From assembly GCA_020343555.1 (NCBI GenBank), contig CP070800.1, forward strand, positions 4,152-11,323: DNA of 7,172 nucleotides. The letters are read 5' to 3'. The notes under the pieces were generated by a model, which was given only the letters and a program-made list of their open reading frames with translations, made no database searches and was not told the DNA's origin. Positions 6,440-7,172 of this stretch are shown here, piece by piece (position 1 is the stretch's first letter; the number at the start of each line of letters is the position of its first letter). Made by a program: the position numbers and the translations under genes. The stretch is from Dehalococcoidales bacterium. Its GTDB lineage: Bacteria > Chloroflexota > Dehalococcoidia > Dehalococcoidales > UBA2162.

Positions 6440-7172
6440 GTGGCAGAAAAAAATAAACCGGTTCCCGGATATAGCGGAAAAATACTCAGGGTGAACCTGT
6501 CCAGCGGAGACGTAACAACGGAAGTACTTGATCCGCTATTCTACCGGCGATGGATCGGCGGCGCCGGATTCGTTGCCTACTACCTGTGGAAAGAATTGCC
6601 GCCGAATGTAGACGCGCTGGGACCTGACAACAAGCTGGTATTTGCCCTTGGGCCTATATCGGGGCTGAACCTGCCCGGCGGAGCAAGGCATTGTATCGGT
6701 ACCAAATCACCTCTGGGCGGAAATATCGTCAAATCAGAGACAGGCGGTTTCTGGGCTGGTGAATTCAAACGTGCCGGATACGACGCCCTGATAGTTGAGG
6801 GAAAAGCCGACAAACCGGTCTACCTTTATATCACCGATAAGAAAGTAAGCATTAAAGACGCCGGTCACCTCTGGGGCAAGGATACAAAAGAAGCCGAAGA
6901 AGCCATACGGGCTGATAATGATGATAACAAGATAGCATCCTGCCTGATAGGTCCCGCCGGTGAAAACATGGTTAGATATTCCTGCATCATGTCTGGGCTG
7001 AAAGACGCTGCCGGCAGAGGTGGTTCAGGAGCGGTAATGGGCTCCAAGAACCTGAAAGCCGTTGCCGTCAGGGGACACAAAGCTCCCAAAGTAGCAGATA
7101 GTGAAAAATTCAAAGCAATAAGGCAGGAAATGGTAGCGCGAAAACATCCTTTGTCAGAGTACGGAACCGGTG
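6440..7172 (+). CDS. Aldehyde:ferredoxin oxidoreductase (AOR) family protein, 3' partial
   Basis: Tungsten- or molybdenum-pterin enzyme family that oxidises aldehydes to acids with ferredoxin, or runs in reverse. Translation from GTG 6440 is open to the window end, giving 244 codons of a family usually about 600-700 residues. The visible part is the N-terminal AFOR domain. It shows GYSGKILRVNLSSGDVTTE (10-28), the RWIGGAGFVAYYLW helix (37-50), GPISGLNLPGGARHCIGTKSPLGG (71-94), GGFWAGEFKRAGYDALIVEGKA (102-123), HLWGKDTKEAEEAI (143-156), IGPAGENMVRYSCIMSG (170-186), and the family hallmark AGRGGSGAVMGSKNLKAVAVRG (191-212) that contacts the pterin cofactor. The four cysteines for the [4Fe-4S] cluster and the rest of the pterin site lie beyond the window, so activity cannot be judged. 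Location 63 nt after the methyltransferase suggests the same pathway. Which AOR subtype (aldehyde, glyceraldehyde-3-phosphate, or benzoyl-CoA reductase BamB-like) is undecided. Confidence 0.92.
   Translation, partial: MAEKNKPVPGYSGKILRVNLSSGDVTTEVLDPLFYRRWIGGAGFVAYYLWKELPPNVDALGPDNKLVFALGPISGLNLPGGARHCIGTKSPLGGNIVKSETGGFWAGEFKRAGYDALIVEGKADKPVYLYITDKKVSIKDAGHLWGKDTKEAEEAIRADNDDNKIASCLIGPAGENMVRYSCIMSGLKDAAGRGGSGAVMGSKNLKAVAVRGHKAPKVADSEKFKAIRQEMVARKHPLSEYGTG

Overview
The window reads as one strand of anaerobic bacterial DNA: seven genes, all on the + strand, closely spaced, with no gene on the other strand that I can support. The first and last genes are cut by the window edges. The organism cannot be named from sequence alone. 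Strong AGGAGGT ribosome binding sites, a corrinoid protein with a UroD-like methyltransferase, and a tungsten/molybdenum aldehyde:ferredoxin oxidoreductase (AOR) point to a strict anaerobe. By recollection of similar gene sets, Chloroflexota (Dehalococcoidia-like), Desulfobacterota or an anaerobic Firmicute are the likeliest sources; this is inference, not a call.

Region 1 (1-4259) is a complete HAAT/Liv-type ABC importer apart from the missing N-terminus of its first gene. It comprises a periplasmic-type substrate-binding protein (1-873, partial), the two permeases LivH (1017-1889) and LivM (1894-2844), and the two ATPases LivG (2831-3550) and LivF (3555-4259). The four membrane and ATPase genes are separated by 4 nt or overlap by 14 nt, so they should be co-transcribed and translationally coupled. 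The binding-protein gene is set apart by a 143-nt gap. That gap carries an imperfect 15-bp stem-loop followed by TTTT, and a competing hairpin overlaps it. This is a plausible device for partial termination or mRNA processing.

Region 2 (4260-7172) holds catabolic enzymes, each preceded by a near-perfect Shine-Dalgarno sequence. They are a B12-binding corrinoid protein (4372-4995), a 447-residue UroD-superfamily methyltransferase-like protein (5033-6376), and the N-terminal 244 codons of an AOR-family protein (6440-7172, GTG start, runs off the window). The UroD-like protein lacks the HxC...C zinc ligands of the MtaA/MtbA methyltransferases and has a WAEGG segment where HxCG is expected.

Taken together, a testable reading is that the importer brings in a small, probably carboxylated organic compound, the UroD-like protein and corrinoid protein move a methyl (or other one-carbon) group from it onto cobalamin, and the AOR oxidises an aldehyde or reduces an acid in the same pathway. 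The second methyltransferase (to tetrahydrofolate or CoM) and the corrinoid reductive activator that such a system needs are not in this window. Substrate identity is unknown.
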